DNA of 64,000 nucleotides from Corynebacterium tuberculostearicum (GCF_016894265.1 NZ_CP069791.1:1550001-1614000); one strand, 5' to 3'. Counted from the first letter of the stretch, positions 37,017 through 45,995 are shown. The notes: a model not told the origin generated them from the sequence alone. Made by a program: numbers and translations.

Positions 37017-37514
37017 ATGGTTGAACCAGATTTTACCGATCCGCCAACGCCCACCGTTGGTGAACTTCCCCCAGTGGGAGACCCGCTGCCCGAGTTTGAA
37101 CTCATCGGTACCGACCTGCGTCAGATTACCAATGAGACCTTTGCGGGCACGCGCCTTATTATTTCCATCTTGCCCTCTATTGAAACCCCTGCCTGTCAGG
37201 AGCAGCTGCGCCGTTTTCATGAGCAGGTTTCTCAGCTAGATAACACTAAGCTTCTCTCCGTTTCTCTCGATTTGCCCTTTACCCTCAAGCGCTTTTGCGC
37301 GGCTGACGGCATTGATGATGTCATCGCCGCCTCCGCATTTCGCTCTGACTTTGGTGAGAAGTTCGGCGTGACTGTGCGCGATTCCGTCTTGGAAGGCTTG
37401 CTTGCCCGCTCCGTGGTGGTGGCTGATGAAAACCACAAGGTCATCCACACTCAAATGGTTCCTGGCGTGGTCACCCAGCTTGATTATGACAAGGTCTGGG
37501 ATATTTTGCGTTAA
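37017..37514 (+). CDS. tpx: Thiol peroxidase
   Basis: A 165-residue atypical 2-Cys peroxiredoxin that reduces peroxides using thioredoxin. The peroxidatic cysteine is in PSIETPACQEQLRRF, where most Tpx proteins have DTPVC, and the resolving cysteine is in LPFTLKRFCAADGI. FRSDFGEKFGVTV and ARSVVVADENHKVIHTQMVP are typical of the family. The first 20 residues are Pro-rich. No ribosome binding site is seen before the ATG. It has its own terminator and so appears to be a single-gene unit. Confidence 0.94.
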   Translation: MVEPDFTDPPTPTVGELPPVGDPLPEFELIGTDLRQITNETFAGTRLIISILPSIETPACQEQLRRFHEQVSQLDNTKLLSVSLDLPFTLKRFCAADGIDDVIAASAFRSDFGEKFGVTVRDSVLEGLLARSVVVADENHKVIHTQMVPGVVTQLDYDKVWDILR

Positions 37515-37529
37515 GCCGTTCGGCGCTGT

Positions 37530-37573
37530 CGGCCTCTACTCATCCTGAAAATGGGGGAGGCCGGCTCTTTTTT
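37530..37573 (+). terminator. Terminator after tpx
   Basis: CGGCCTC at 37530-37536 pairs with GAGGCCG at 37557-37563, followed within three bases by a T6 run. Confidence 0.8.
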
Positions 37574-37598
37574 GTTTCGGGCAGCTAGGGTAGTGGGC

Positions 37599-38234
37599 AT
37601 GGAAATCTACGGTTTTACTGCCGGTCCGTTTCAGACCAATACCTACGTGATTGCGGAAGGCCGCCGCGCCTTCATAGTGGACCCGGGCATGGATGCGATG
37701 GAAAAGGTCCTCGAGCATGACTTGGACTATGAGGCTATCGTGCTCACACACGGCCATATTGACCACACTCGGGATGCCGGGTCTTTGGCAGAAAAGCTCG
37801 ACATCCCTGTTTATATCCACCCTGCTGACAGGTTTATGCTCGACAGCGGCGAAGGAGTCTCGCCCCAGGCCCAAGAGCTTTTCGACGCCGCCCATATGAC
37901 CCCCATCTCCGACCTCCGCGAGCTCCAAGATGGCGAAACCCTGGAGCTTATCGGTCATACCTTTGCTCTCAAACACGCGCCCGGGCATTCGCCGGGATGC
38001 GTGATGATTGTTTCCGAAGAGTTTGCTCTCACCGGTGACGTGCTCTTCGCCGGGGCCATTGGACGCACCGACTTACCTCACTCGGACCCCAATGCCATGC
38101 AGAAGTCGCTTGCTGGCCCAGTGTGGAGTCTGCCCGATAACCTCGACATTCTGCCCGGCCACGGGCCTACCACCACGATGCGTAAGGAGAGGGCGACCAA
38201 TCCCTTCTTCGCAACATTGAGGGAGGTACTGTAA
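37599..38234 (+). CDS. MBL-fold metallohydrolase (glyoxalase II-like)
   Basis: A 211-residue metallo-beta-lactamase fold hydrolase. The metal site is [12 protein letters not shown] near residue 50-60, with [26 protein letters not shown] and the final [14 protein letters not shown]. Such proteins act as hydroxyacylglutathione-type or broader thioester hydrolases; since corynebacteria use mycothiol, the natural substrate is open. ATG at 37599 (MEIYGFTAG). It lies five bases before hisS, as in mycobacteria, and is co-transcribed with it. Confidence 0.9.
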   Translation: MEIYGFTAGPFQTNTYVIAEGRRAFIVDPGMDAMEKVLEHDLDYEAIVLTHGHIDHTRDAGSLAEKLDIPVYIHPADRFMLDSGEGVSPQAQELFDAAHMTPISDLRELQDGETLELIGHTFALKHAPGHSPGCVMIVSEEFALTGDVLFAGAIGRTDLPHSDPNAMQKSLAGPVWSLPDNLDILPGHGPTTTMRKERATNPFFATLREVL

Positions 38235-38239
38235 TACCC

Positions 38240-39529
38240 GTGAGTAAAAAGAAGCAGTTCCAAGCCCTGTCCGCCCCCAAAGGTGTCCCAGACTATTTCC
38301 CACCGCAGTCGGCCGCATTCTATAAGGTGCGCCAGACCATGGTGGAGCAGGCACATCTCTCCGGCTTCCAGCACATTGAGCTGCCCATTTTCGAAGACAC
38401 CGCGCTTTTCGCCCGTGGCGTGGGCGAGTCCACCGACGTGGTGTCTAAGGAGATGTACACCTTTGCTGATCGCGGCGACCGTTCCGTTACTTTGCGCCCA
38501 GAGGGTACCGCTGGCGTGATGCGCTCGGTCATTGAGCACAACCTGGACCGCGGCCAGCTGCCCGTGAAGCTCAACTATTTTGGTCCGTTCTTCCGCTATG
38601 AACGCCCCCAGGCTGGCCGCTACCGCCAGCTACAGCAGGTCGGTGTAGAGGCTATTGGCGTGGACGACCCTGCGCTAGACGCCGAGGTCATCGCCTTGGC
38701 GGATCGTTCCTTCCGCGCGCTGGGGCTTAGTGGCTTCCGCCTTGAGCTCACCAGCTTGGGCGATCGCAATTGCCGCCCGGCTTACCGCGAGAAGCTGCAG
38801 GAATTCCTCTTTAAGCTCGACTTGGATGAAGAGACCCGTCACCGTGCAGAGATCAACCCTTTGCGCGTGCTGGATGACAAGCGCCCGGAGATCCAGGAGC
38901 AGCTTGCCGACGCCCCCTTGATGCTCGACCACCTCAATGACGAATGCCGCGAGCACTTCGAAACTGTCACCGGCATGCTGGATGATATGGGCGTAGCCTA
39001 CGAGATTAATCCGCGCATGGTCCGCGGCTTGGACTACTACACCAAGACCTGCTTCGAGTTCGTCCATGACGGACTCGGCGCGCAGTCCGGCATCGGTGGC
39101 GGTGGCCGCTACGACGGGCTGATGGCCCAGCTAGGCGGTCAAGACCTATCCGGTATCGGCTACGGTCTGGGTGTCGACCGCGCCCTGCTGGCGCTGGAGG
39201 CTGAGGGCATCACCCTCGAAGGCGTGGAGTCCCGCGTGGACGTCTTTGGCGTTGCACTGGGTAGCACCGCCAAGCGCACGATGACCACCCTGATCAATGA
39301 TCTCCGCAAGGCTGGAATCTCTGCTGATATGTCCTTTGGAGACCGTGGCCTGAAGGGCGCGATGAAGGGTGCCGACCGCGCCGGTGCACGCTTCGCGCTG
39401 GTCTTGGGCGAGCAGGAGCTAGAAAATGGCACGGTTGCGCTCAAGGACCTTGCCGCCCATGAGCAGCACGACGTAAAGGTTTCTGACCTAGTGTCCGTAC
39501 TTGCTCGGGAAATCAACGGCGAGGCCTAG
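38240..39529 (+). CDS. hisS: Histidyl-tRNA synthetase
   Basis: Charges tRNA-His. The 429-residue class II enzyme has motif 1 region with [25 protein letters not shown], motif 2 [23 protein letters not shown], the histidine motifs [13 protein letters not shown] and GGGRYDGL, motif 3 [15 protein letters not shown], and a C-terminal anticodon-binding domain. GTG start at 38240. Ends without a strong terminator before the convergent TetR gene. Confidence 0.97.
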   Translation: MSKKKQFQALSAPKGVPDYFPPQSAAFYKVRQTMVEQAHLSGFQHIELPIFEDTALFARGVGESTDVVSKEMYTFADRGDRSVTLRPEGTAGVMRSVIEHNLDRGQLPVKLNYFGPFFRYERPQAGRYRQLQQVGVEAIGVDDPALDAEVIALADRSFRALGLSGFRLELTSLGDRNCRPAYREKLQEFLFKLDLDEETRHRAEINPLRVLDDKRPEIQEQLADAPLMLDHLNDECREHFETVTGMLDDMGVAYEINPRMVRGLDYYTKTCFEFVHDGLGAQSGIGGGGRYDGLMAQLGGQDLSGIGYGLGVDRALLALEAEGITLEGVESRVDVFGVALGSTAKRTMTTLINDLRKAGISADMSFGDRGLKGAMKGADRAGARFALVLGEQELENGTVALKDLAAHEQHDVKVSDLVSVLAREINGEA

Positions 39530-39555
39530 ATTTCTTTGGGCGGTGGGCATTGCGT

Positions 39556-40131
39556 TTAGGCGCGGTGCCCACTTTTTATGCCCGCTAGAAAGAGATCAAT
39601 GATCTTTTCCTGAATATCCGGCTGGTAGGCCTCGATATCAACCTCGCGGGGTCGTGCCAGGCTCAACAGTCCCACAATGAATTCGAGGTGGGTGACGCCG
39701 GGGCCAATCTCGCCTTGCTCTTGGCCAAGCTCGATAAATCGGCGCCCGTTGCGCTCGAGGAGGTCGCGCTGGGCGGTTAACTCGGGGCTCAGAGAGTCCA
39801 AATCCTGAGGGACGAACGCAGGAATGAGGGTGTTCAGTCCCATGGTCAGGATATGAGTGGCGTAGGTCCGGGCGTAGTCTTTCCCAGAGTGGGTGGAGTT
39901 CTCAAAGTCTGCGATGAGGCGCTGTTGAAACTTGGCAAAGGCATCACCCATATATTCCGCGCACGCGCGGATGAGGCTCGCGCGGTTGGGGAAATTGCGA
40001 TAGACCGTGGCCACGCTCACCCCTGCCTGCGTAGCCACCTTTTCCAAAGCGACATCATCGCCGTGGGTACGAAAAAGCTGGCACGCCGCGGCAATAATGG
40101 CGGTGCGGCGGTGAAGGGCATCTGCGCGCAT
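39556..40131 (-). CDS. TetR-family transcriptional regulator
   Basis: A 191-residue regulator with the N-terminal TetR helix-turn-helix: IIAAACQLFRTHGDDVALEKVATQAGVSVATVYRNFPNRASLIRAC at about residues 12-57. The rest is the ligand/dimer domain with no recognisable ligand type. ATG at 40131 lies 10 bases after the sdaA stop on the same strand, so the two are probably one transcript. An inverted repeat over the sdaA promoter is a natural candidate for its operator (see findings). Confidence 0.92.
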   Translation of the reverse strand: MRADALHRRTAIIAAACQLFRTHGDDVALEKVATQAGVSVATVYRNFPNRASLIRACAEYMGDAFAKFQQRLIADFENSTHSGKDYARTYATHILTMGLNTLIPAFVPQDLDSLSPELTAQRDLLERNGRRFIELGQEQGEIGPGVTHLEFIVGLLSLARPREVDIEAYQPDIQEKIIDLFLAGIKSGHRA

Positions 40132-40141
40132 GGAATCCTTT

Positions 40142-41551
40142 TTAGCACTCCACCTGCGAAACGCTAAAGCCCATGGTCTTGGCCAATCCGCCCAGGGAGG
40201 TCTCCTTGTATTTGGAGAGCATATCGCGGCCGGTTTCAGCCATGGTTTGCACAGCATTGTCCAAGGTCACGTGGTGAGTGCCTTCGCCCATTTTGGCCAT
40301 ACGTGCGGCGTTGATGGACTTTACCGCGCCAATGGCATTGCGCTCGATGCACGGAATTTGCACCAATCCGCCCACTGGGTCGCAGGTAAGGCCCAAATTA
40401 TGCTCCAAAGCGATTTCCGCGGCGTTTTCCACCTGCGCTGGGGCTGCACCCAGCAGCTCTGCCATTCCTGCGGCGGCCATAGCGGAGGCAGAACCCACTT
40501 CGCCTTGGCAGCCAACCTCGGCTCCGGAGATGGACGCGTTTTCCTTGATAATCATGCCGATGGCACCGGCGGTCAATAGGTACCGACGGGCAGTGGAACG
40601 GGTGAAGTCTGCACGGAAATCGCGCGCATAATGCAGTACTGCTGGAATGATGCCGCATGCACCGTTGGTAGGAGCAGTAATGACGCGGCCACCGGCAGCG
40701 TTTTGCTCATTAACCGCTAGGGCGTACAGGTTAACCCACTCCATGGCGGAGAAACCGCAGCTGGTGTCGTCCTGATTTTCTAGCAACTGGGCGTACATCT
40801 TCGGGGCACGGCGTGCCACACGCAGGCCACCTGGAAGAAGGCCCTTGGTGGAAATACCTTCGGTTACGCACTCACGCATGATGTCCCAGACCAAATCAAG
40901 GTGGCGCAAAACGTATTCCGCTCCGCCTTCATCGCGGTGCAAGGCCTCCTCGTTGGCAAGGACGAGCTCCCAAATTGCTTTGTCATGCGCCTCGCACAGG
41001 TTGAGCAATTCTTCGCCCGTGGTGAACTTATAGGGAACGGAATCATCTACCTGGGCGGCGGCTACGCCGGCGGGAACCTCATTGCTTTCGGCTACTTCCG
41101 CATCGAGCTCGGCGCGGGAGAGGATAAAGCCGCCGCCCACAGAGAAGTACTCTTCCTTTTCTGCGAGGAGGTTGCCGCTGTCATCCCAGGCGCTAAAAAT
41201 CATGCCATTCGGGTGCTGGGGCAGCGGTTCATTATCAAAGACGATCTCATAGTCCACCGTGCCTCGGGGACCAGAAATAGTTCCCTCGCTAGGGATAAAG
41301 CCGCCCGCGTGAGGTTCGGCGTCGATAGGCACGCTCAGCGGATCCCAGCCGGCGAGTCCAAGGATGACGGCGCGATCGGAAGCGTGGCCACGGCCGGTGG
41401 CGGAAAGCGAGCCGCGCAACTCCGTATATACCTTAGCTGGGTGCTTCTCTAGGGAATCGAGGAATTGCTTAGCCGCGCGCATGGGCCCGACGGTGTGCGA
41501 AGAGGAAGGGCCAATGCCGATGGAGAAGATGTCCGTGACGCTAATTGTCAT
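40142..41551 (-). CDS. sdaA: L-serine ammonia-lyase, iron-sulfur dependent, single chain
   Basis: Deaminates serine to pyruvate and ammonia. The 469-residue enzyme begins [24 protein letters not shown], the typical start of the beta domain, and the alpha domain carries cysteines of a labile 4Fe-4S cluster: [20 protein letters not shown] and [18 protein letters not shown], plus [24 protein letters not shown] at 41551. A promoter with an overlapping 25-base inverted repeat lies about 95 bases upstream, and a TetR gene follows, suggesting local control. Confidence 0.96.
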   Translation of the reverse strand: MTISVTDIFSIGIGPSSSHTVGPMRAAKQFLDSLEKHPAKVYTELRGSLSATGRGHASDRAVILGLAGWDPLSVPIDAEPHAGGFIPSEGTISGPRGTVDYEIVFDNEPLPQHPNGMIFSAWDDSGNLLAEKEEYFSVGGGFILSRAELDAEVAESNEVPAGVAAAQVDDSVPYKFTTGEELLNLCEAHDKAIWELVLANEEALHRDEGGAEYVLRHLDLVWDIMRECVTEGISTKGLLPGGLRVARRAPKMYAQLLENQDDTSCGFSAMEWVNLYALAVNEQNAAGGRVITAPTNGACGIIPAVLHYARDFRADFTRSTARRYLLTAGAIGMIIKENASISGAEVGCQGEVGSASAMAAAGMAELLGAAPAQVENAAEIALEHNLGLTCDPVGGLVQIPCIERNAIGAVKSINAARMAKMGEGTHHVTLDNAVQTMAETGRDMLSKYKETSLGGLAKTMGFSVSQVEC

Positions 41552-41645
41552 AGTTAAGCTGTGCCGAACCTTTCTGAAGGGATAGCTATCGGGTGCTTGC
41601 TGTGCCGCTATTTCGGCCAGAGCTGGACCCAAAGGGTAGAGGCAG

Positions 41646-41676
41646 ATTTTATGTGACCAGGGTAGCGAAAGTCACA
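41646..41676 (-). promoter_or_regulatory. sdaA promoter with overlapping inverted repeat
   Basis: On the minus strand TGACTT (41674-41669) and TAAAAT (41651-41646) are separated by 17 bases. The inverted repeat TGTGAC-N13-GTCACA at 41652-41676 covers the spacer and -35 box. The half-sites resemble GlxR/CRP half-sites, but the spacing is too long for that class, so a different dimer is expected. Confidence 0.6.
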
Positions 41677-41722
41677 CCTTCTATCAATCGCCGTCTATGC
41701 GTAGCACGGCTAGCGTTGTGGC

Positions 41723-42382
41723 TTATTTGCCGTACCCATTCAGGAGCTTGTCCAGGGGGATGAAGTTCTCCTTTGCTAGCCGGACGGTGGAGCGGCCTCC
41801 CAGCCCGGTCAGGTCACCGGCAATTCCGGCCACCCTGTCCCGCGGGGCAACTATTTGGTCAGCCAGCTGGATGGCAGAGCGCTCAATACGGGAGGCAATG
41901 TGCTCTCCCTCCGGAGTGCCTAAGTCTTCTGCGGCCTGAAAAACACCCGTCGGCACGATGTTTGCGTGCAGTTGGTTAAATAGCGGGCGAAGTGCGTAGT
42001 CCAAAATGAGGGCGTGGCGCGAAGAACCGGCCGTAGCAGCGATGATGGTGGGAAGGTTGTCTAGGGCATGAGGCTCCAAGGTGTCAAAGAACATCTTGAA
42101 TAAGCCCGAATAGCTGCCTTGGAATACAGGGGTGACGGCAATGAGTCCGTCGGCATCGGCAATTTGCTGCTTGGCTCGGGCCAAAAGGGGTGTTTGCGCA
42201 GTCTGATCGGTCATGGCGGTAGCAAGTTCGAAAGCGAGGTCGCGGACCTCAATGACGTCGATTTCGGCCCCTTCACCGCGCGCGGAGATTTTGGCGCGGG
42301 TGGCTTCAGCGAGCATGTCCGCCAACCTGCGAGAGGAAGACGGCTGCGACAGGCCAGCTGAGATAACGAGGAGGGAGCGCAT
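41723..42382 (-). CDS. NAD(P)H-dependent FMN reductase (CE1759-type)
   Basis: A 219-residue flavodoxin-like reductase that supplies reduced FMN. The N-terminus SLLVISAGLSQPSSSRRLADMLAEA holds the FMN-phosphate loop, and ADGLIAVTPVFQGSYSGLFKMFFDTLEPHAL and IIAATAGSSRHALILDYALRPLFNQL are typical of the MsuE/SsuE-like group. From memory, the corynebacterial CE1759 family always sits next to a CE1758-type LLM oxidoreductase, exactly as here; it starts two bases after that gene's stop. Together they form a two-component flavin oxidoreductase of unknown substrate. Confidence 0.9.
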   Translation of the reverse strand: MRSLLVISAGLSQPSSSRRLADMLAEATRAKISARGEGAEIDVIEVRDLAFELATAMTDQTAQTPLLARAKQQIADADGLIAVTPVFQGSYSGLFKMFFDTLEPHALDNLPTIIAATAGSSRHALILDYALRPLFNQLHANIVPTGVFQAAEDLGTPEGEHIASRIERSAIQLADQIVAPRDRVAGIAGDLTGLGGRSTVRLAKENFIPLDKLLNGYGK

Positions 42383-42384
42383 AA

Positions 42385-43497
42385 CTAGTTTTCCTTTCCT
42401 GGGCTGACCTGAAGGTGCGAAGGATGAGGCGCAGAGAGCAAGCTTGCGTGCGTCGGCGGGTCAGAAGGCACGTGGCTCGGGCGGCGCTGCTCAAAGCGGC
42501 GTCGCAGCTCGGGGACTACTTGTGTGCCCAGGATTTCTATCTGTTGGAGAACTACCTCTTGGGGTAGTCCGGCGTGGTCGATGAGGAATAGCTGGCGTTG
42601 GTAGTCACCGGCCCAGTCAGCGAAGCTGAGGGTCTTTTCAATTACCTGTTCCACGGTGCCGACGGTCAGTGGAGTCTGTGCCGTGAAGTCCTCGAGGCTT
42701 GGCCCGTGGCCATAGACTGGGGCGTTGTCGAAGTAGGGGCGGAAGAAGTCTTTAGCTTCCTGTTCGGTTTCACCAATGAAGACTTGGCCGCCAAGTCCGA
42801 CGATTGCTTGGTCCGCTTGACCATGGCCATAGCTTTCAAAGTGACGGCGGTAGAGGTCCACCAACTGGGCGGTGTGCTCCTTATTCCAGAAGATATTGTT
42901 GTGGAAGAAGCCATCGCCGTAGTATGCCGCTTGCTCAGCGATTTGCGGCGAACGAATGGAGCCGTGCCAGACAAAGGGCGGAATTCCATCTAGTGGTGCC
43001 GGAGTAGCGGTAAATCCTTCCAAACCCGCGCGGAACTTTCCTTGCCAGTTAACAACGGGCTCACGCCACAGCCTGCGCAGCAGGTGATAATTCTCAATAG
43101 CCAAAGGAATGCCCTGCTGGATGTCTTTGCCAAACCAGGGATAGACTGGGCCGGTATTTCCGCGGCCGAGCATGAGGTCTACGCGGCCGTCAGCAAGGTG
43201 CTGCAGAAAGGCATAGTCCTCTGCGATCTTCACCGGGTCATTGGTAGTAATGAGCGTGGTCGCAGTAGATAGCAGCAAGCGCTCCGTCTGCGCGGCGATA
43301 TACGCCAAGTGCGTTGTAGGAGAGGACGGAACGAAGGGTGGGTTGTGGTGCTCGCCGGTAGCAAAGACATCAAGGCCAACCTCTTCGGTTTTCAACGCAA
43401 TCTCCGTCAAGTTGCGGATGCGCTCAGCCTCAGTGGGTGTCTTCCCTGAGATGGGGTCAGTAGTTAGATCCCCGATAGTGAAGATGCCGAATTGCAT
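42385..43497 (-). CDS. LLM-class flavin-dependent oxidoreductase (CE1758-type)
   Basis: A 370-residue TIM-barrel oxidoreductase of the luciferase-like group using flavin. Starts MQFGIFTIGDLTTDPISGKTPTEAERIRNLTEIALKTEEVGLDVFATGEHHNPPF, followed by DLMLGRGNTGPVYPWFGKD and PPFVWHGSIRSPQIAEQAAYYGDGFFHNN. The partner reductase follows after two bases. The last 35 residues are a Pro/Ser/His-rich tail beyond the usual fold. ATG at 43497. Likely roles are monooxygenation of a sulfonate, alkane or aromatic compound; nothing here decides which. Confidence 0.92.
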   Translation of the reverse strand: MQFGIFTIGDLTTDPISGKTPTEAERIRNLTEIALKTEEVGLDVFATGEHHNPPFVPSSPTTHLAYIAAQTERLLLSTATTLITTNDPVKIAEDYAFLQHLADGRVDLMLGRGNTGPVYPWFGKDIQQGIPLAIENYHLLRRLWREPVVNWQGKFRAGLEGFTATPAPLDGIPPFVWHGSIRSPQIAEQAAYYGDGFFHNNIFWNKEHTAQLVDLYRRHFESYGHGQADQAIVGLGGQVFIGETEQEAKDFFRPYFDNAPVYGHGPSLEDFTAQTPLTVGTVEQVIEKTLSFADWAGDYQRQLFLIDHAGLPQEVVLQQIEILGTQVVPELRRRFEQRRPSHVPSDPPTHASLLSAPHPSHLQVSPGKEN

Positions 43498-43572
43498 GCT
43501 TGCCTTTCAATGCGGTGCACAGGAGTAAAGATAGACGCAGTGTCGACTGCGGGAAAGCCGACTGCGGGAGAA

Positions 43573-44295
43573 TTATTCCCATTCTAGAGCATCAAAAAGT
43601 GCCGGTAGATCGGCCGGTGCAACGAGGCGCAGGGGCCTCTCAGTGACCTTGCCGTGCTCCGTGATGACCGCTGCGCACGGGCGATGTCCTTGGTTGTCGG
43701 TTTCTGAAAGGGCGTCCACCGTTTCCTGCACGCTTACTGTGCGGGCAAGAAAGATAGCGCGATCACTGGGTTCTTGATATTCCACAATGTCCGCGATGTC
43801 CGCAGCATCGAGCACGTGATTATCGCTGAGGTCCCCGGCTACCCATCGCGCAATGGTGTTGGTGGTTAGCAAAGCGGTGAAGCGGCCCTCATCGTAGATG
43901 GGGATTTGAGAGAAGTCCTTATCCTTTATGACGTCAAATGCTTCCATGATTGATGTGGCAGACGTCAAGGTAAATACCTTTTGCGGCTGCAAAACCTGGA
44001 GGGTGGCGGGCGGGGATACCACAATGTCTCGGAGAGCGGAGATCTGCTTGACCACTGCTTCGTGCGGTTCAGCTAGGGGCTCTGATTTGTAGTAGCGCCC
44101 GTGGGCAATGGCATTGCGAAGGTTAGAAAAATCTTTAAGCGCTTCGGCTTGTTTACTGGAAAGCACGTGCTTGTCTCGTGCCCTGTCTACTATCCACCAG
44201 AAGGAATCTGAGTTCTCAGCGTTGAGAGCCGAGCGCAAGTGTTGTTCTATGTCGTTGAATGCGGCCAGGAATGCAGTAGCTCGATGCGCGGTCAT
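43573..44295 (-). CDS. HEPN-like / CBS-domain fusion protein
   Basis: A 240-residue protein with two parts. Residues 1-95 are helical and contain FSNLRNAIAHGRYY, in which R60-N61-A-I-A-H65 fits the R-x4-H signature (often R-N-x3-H) of HEPN domains, many of which are RNases. Residues about 98-235 form a CBS pair: VFTLTSATSIMEAFDVIKDKDFSQIPIYDEGRFTALLTTNTIARWVAG and then RTVSVQETVDALSETDNQGHRPCAAVITEHGKVTERPLRLV, which usually binds adenine nucleotides. ATG at 44295, with TACACT seven bases upstream and no ribosome binding site, so it may be leaderless. Role unknown; a nucleotide-sensing RNA-binding or RNase protein is an inference. Confidence 0.7.
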   Translation of the reverse strand: MTAHRATAFLAAFNDIEQHLRSALNAENSDSFWWIVDRARDKHVLSSKQAEALKDFSNLRNAIAHGRYYKSEPLAEPHEAVVKQISALRDIVVSPPATLQVLQPQKVFTLTSATSIMEAFDVIKDKDFSQIPIYDEGRFTALLTTNTIARWVAGDLSDNHVLDAADIADIVEYQEPSDRAIFLARTVSVQETVDALSETDNQGHRPCAAVITEHGKVTERPLRLVAPADLPALFDALEWE

Positions 44296-44418
44296 ATGGG
44301 CCAGTGTAGAGAAGGGGGGTGTTCCTATATAGGTTGTCAACCTCGCGGGTGGAGAAATCGGGGGCGGATTCTCTCTACGGGGTTGTTTGGTCGTGTGGTT
44401 TTCGGGCATGCCTGCTAG

Positions 44419-44440
44419 CCGACTGGGTTTTCCCAGTCGG
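44419..44440. terminator. Hairpin at the end of the IS110 transposase gene
   Basis: A perfect 9-base stem CCGACTGGG/CCCAGTCGG with a TTTT loop lies 19 bases past the transposase stop. It may end transposase transcription or mark the right end of the element. Confidence 0.7.
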
Positions 44441-44458
44441 CTGTTTCGTTCTTGGTGT

Positions 44459-45667
44459 TTAGGCTGCGATTCCTTCCTGTTGTAAGGCGGGATCGCGGTA
44501 GCGCTCGTGGTTGCGCATCATGGCGTAGAGGACGTTGAGCCGTCTGCGGGCTAGTGCCACTACTGCGGCGTTGTGTCTCTTGCCATCACGGCGCTTTCGT
44601 TCATAGAATTGCCGGGAACGCTCGTGGAATCTGATGGATGCAAAAGATGATTGCCATAGGGCGTTCTTTAATTTTTTATTGCCGGCACGGTTCAGTGAGT
44701 TCGACATGATCGAGGTTCCGGACTGATTCGTTCGGGGCGACAAACCAGCGTAAGAGGCCAAGTGCCCAGCTGACGGAAAGTCGGACATGTCGCCCGCGGT
44801 CATGAGAATTTGTGCTGCCGTCTTTGGTCCGATTCCTGGCATGGATAGCAGGATTTGAGTGTGGGGGATGTCGTTGATGAGCTCGATGACTTCCTGCTCG
44901 ATTTGTTTGCGATGTTCGAGTTTTAAGAGTGCGTCTTTCGCCGACATTGCTATGCCCATTTCGGCATAGTGCGCACCTGCAATGGTGACTGTTTGCTCAG
45001 AGATAGCAGCGAATATGGCATCGAGGACAGGTTCGGGATTGCGTGCCTTATATCGTCGAGCAAAGGCAGCTGCCTTGGCCTTACCTAGGCGCTTTACCTT
45101 GGTCGGTCCACCGTAGCGCGCAAGTAGGTGCAGAACCCACTTGCGGTGGATTATCTGACCGCGAAGGGCCTGTTCGAATTGCGGGTAGCAGCCTACTAGT
45201 GCACTTCGAATCTGATTGATGAGCCTGGTGTAGGACCGCGCTAAGTCTTCGTCGATACCGTTGAGGACCTTCAACTGGAGGAAAGCTTCTTCGACACGGT
45301 CGACGCTGCGGAGGGACTCCGGAAGGTTCTTTGCAGCGTGGGCAATGATATAGGCGTCCCGGATATCAGTTTTGGCATTGCCAGCGTGGATGCGTGAGAG
45401 TTGACGCATAGCCAAACCGGGAAGGTAGCGCACGTCGATTCCGATATCTTGAGCAACTGCGACAGTTAGTCGACCAATGTTATTTGGCTGGTCCACGACG
45501 ACAAGGACTTTGTGGTCGTGTGCGCTGAACGTTGAAAACAGTGTGCGCAGGGATTTTTCGTTTTGGTTGATGCGCTTAGATAGCACCTGGGTGCCGTCGA
45601 TATCTAAGACGCAAGCGTGGTGAAAATATTTACCGACGTCCATGCCGATGACATAGTCGTAGGTCAT
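44459..45667 (-). CDS. IS110-family transposase (DEDD recombinase)
   Basis: A 402-residue transposase that cuts and joins DNA as an RNA-guided recombinase in this family. The N-terminal RuvC-like DEDD domain has D10 (GMDVGKYFHHACVLD), a second acidic position at D59 (VVVDQPNNIG, where Glu is more usual), and D101/D104 (AKTDIRDAYIIAHAA). The C-terminal Tnp_20 domain has SMPGIGPKTAAQILMTAGDMSDFPSAGHLASYAGLSPRTNQSG with the catalytic serine region. Full length and apparently intact. ATG at 45667 with CTAGGAGG just upstream. Confidence 0.95.
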   Translation of the reverse strand: MTYDYVIGMDVGKYFHHACVLDIDGTQVLSKRINQNEKSLRTLFSTFSAHDHKVLVVVDQPNNIGRLTVAVAQDIGIDVRYLPGLAMRQLSRIHAGNAKTDIRDAYIIAHAAKNLPESLRSVDRVEEAFLQLKVLNGIDEDLARSYTRLINQIRSALVGCYPQFEQALRGQIIHRKWVLHLLARYGGPTKVKRLGKAKAAAFARRYKARNPEPVLDAIFAAISEQTVTIAGAHYAEMGIAMSAKDALLKLEHRKQIEQEVIELINDIPHTQILLSMPGIGPKTAAQILMTAGDMSDFPSAGHLASYAGLSPRTNQSGTSIMSNSLNRAGNKKLKNALWQSSFASIRFHERSRQFYERKRRDGKRHNAAVVALARRRLNVLYAMMRNHERYRDPALQQEGIAA

Positions 45668-45689
45668 GCTAGACCTCCTAGCGAATTGA

Positions 45690-45990
45690 ATGAGTATGGG
45701 ACTTATTTCATCGCTGGTGGTCGGACATACTTCACGCTGGCATCCACATTACTTTGAGACTTCGCACATTCTGTGCGGGTCAGGTTCCTATTAGCAGTCT
45801 GGAGTATGTCACTGCCTTCGGTGGCATCACCCCCCGGATCATTTTCAGACAGGGACGAAAACAAGCCATACCGAAGCCAGCGACTAGTTCCACTGCCACA
45901 AGGCAGAAGGAACGCAGATAAACATAACCTGCCCCAGCATGGGGCTAGGAGTACGAATCCTGGGCCCCTTCAAGCGGAACTGCCAACAAC
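45690..45990 (-). ncRNA. Candidate IS110 bridge RNA region
   Basis: The space before the transposase start (read on the minus strand) has no gene but many hairpins: CGCAC/GTGCG at about 45764-45778, TGCC/GGCA at about 45812-45826, GTTCC-CTGCC/GGCAG-GGAAC at about 45887-45912, and GCCCC/GGGGC at about 45931-45945 with an overlapping GGGG-TAGGA/TCCT-CCCC alternative. In the IS621 type the bridge RNA is encoded at this place. The exact ends and the guide loops cannot be set by eye. Confidence 0.5.
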
Positions 45991-45995
45991 GTAAT

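Larger units (their letters stand above)
44400..45990 (-). mobile_element. IS110-family insertion sequence (approximate limits)
   Basis: Contains one DEDD-type transposase, a hairpin just past its stop, and about 320 bases of 5' noncoding sequence rich in hairpins, which is the layout of IS110 elements of the IS621 type. No terminal inverted repeats or target duplication are visible, as is usual for IS110, so the ends are estimated from where the structured sequence stops. The outer limit on the right lies directly against repeat copy D. Confidence 0.75.

Noticed and set aside
45773-45994. Open frame of 73 codons opposite the IS110 transposase
   Set aside because: It covers the hairpin-rich noncoding region of the element, has no ribosome binding site and no family-like sequence.
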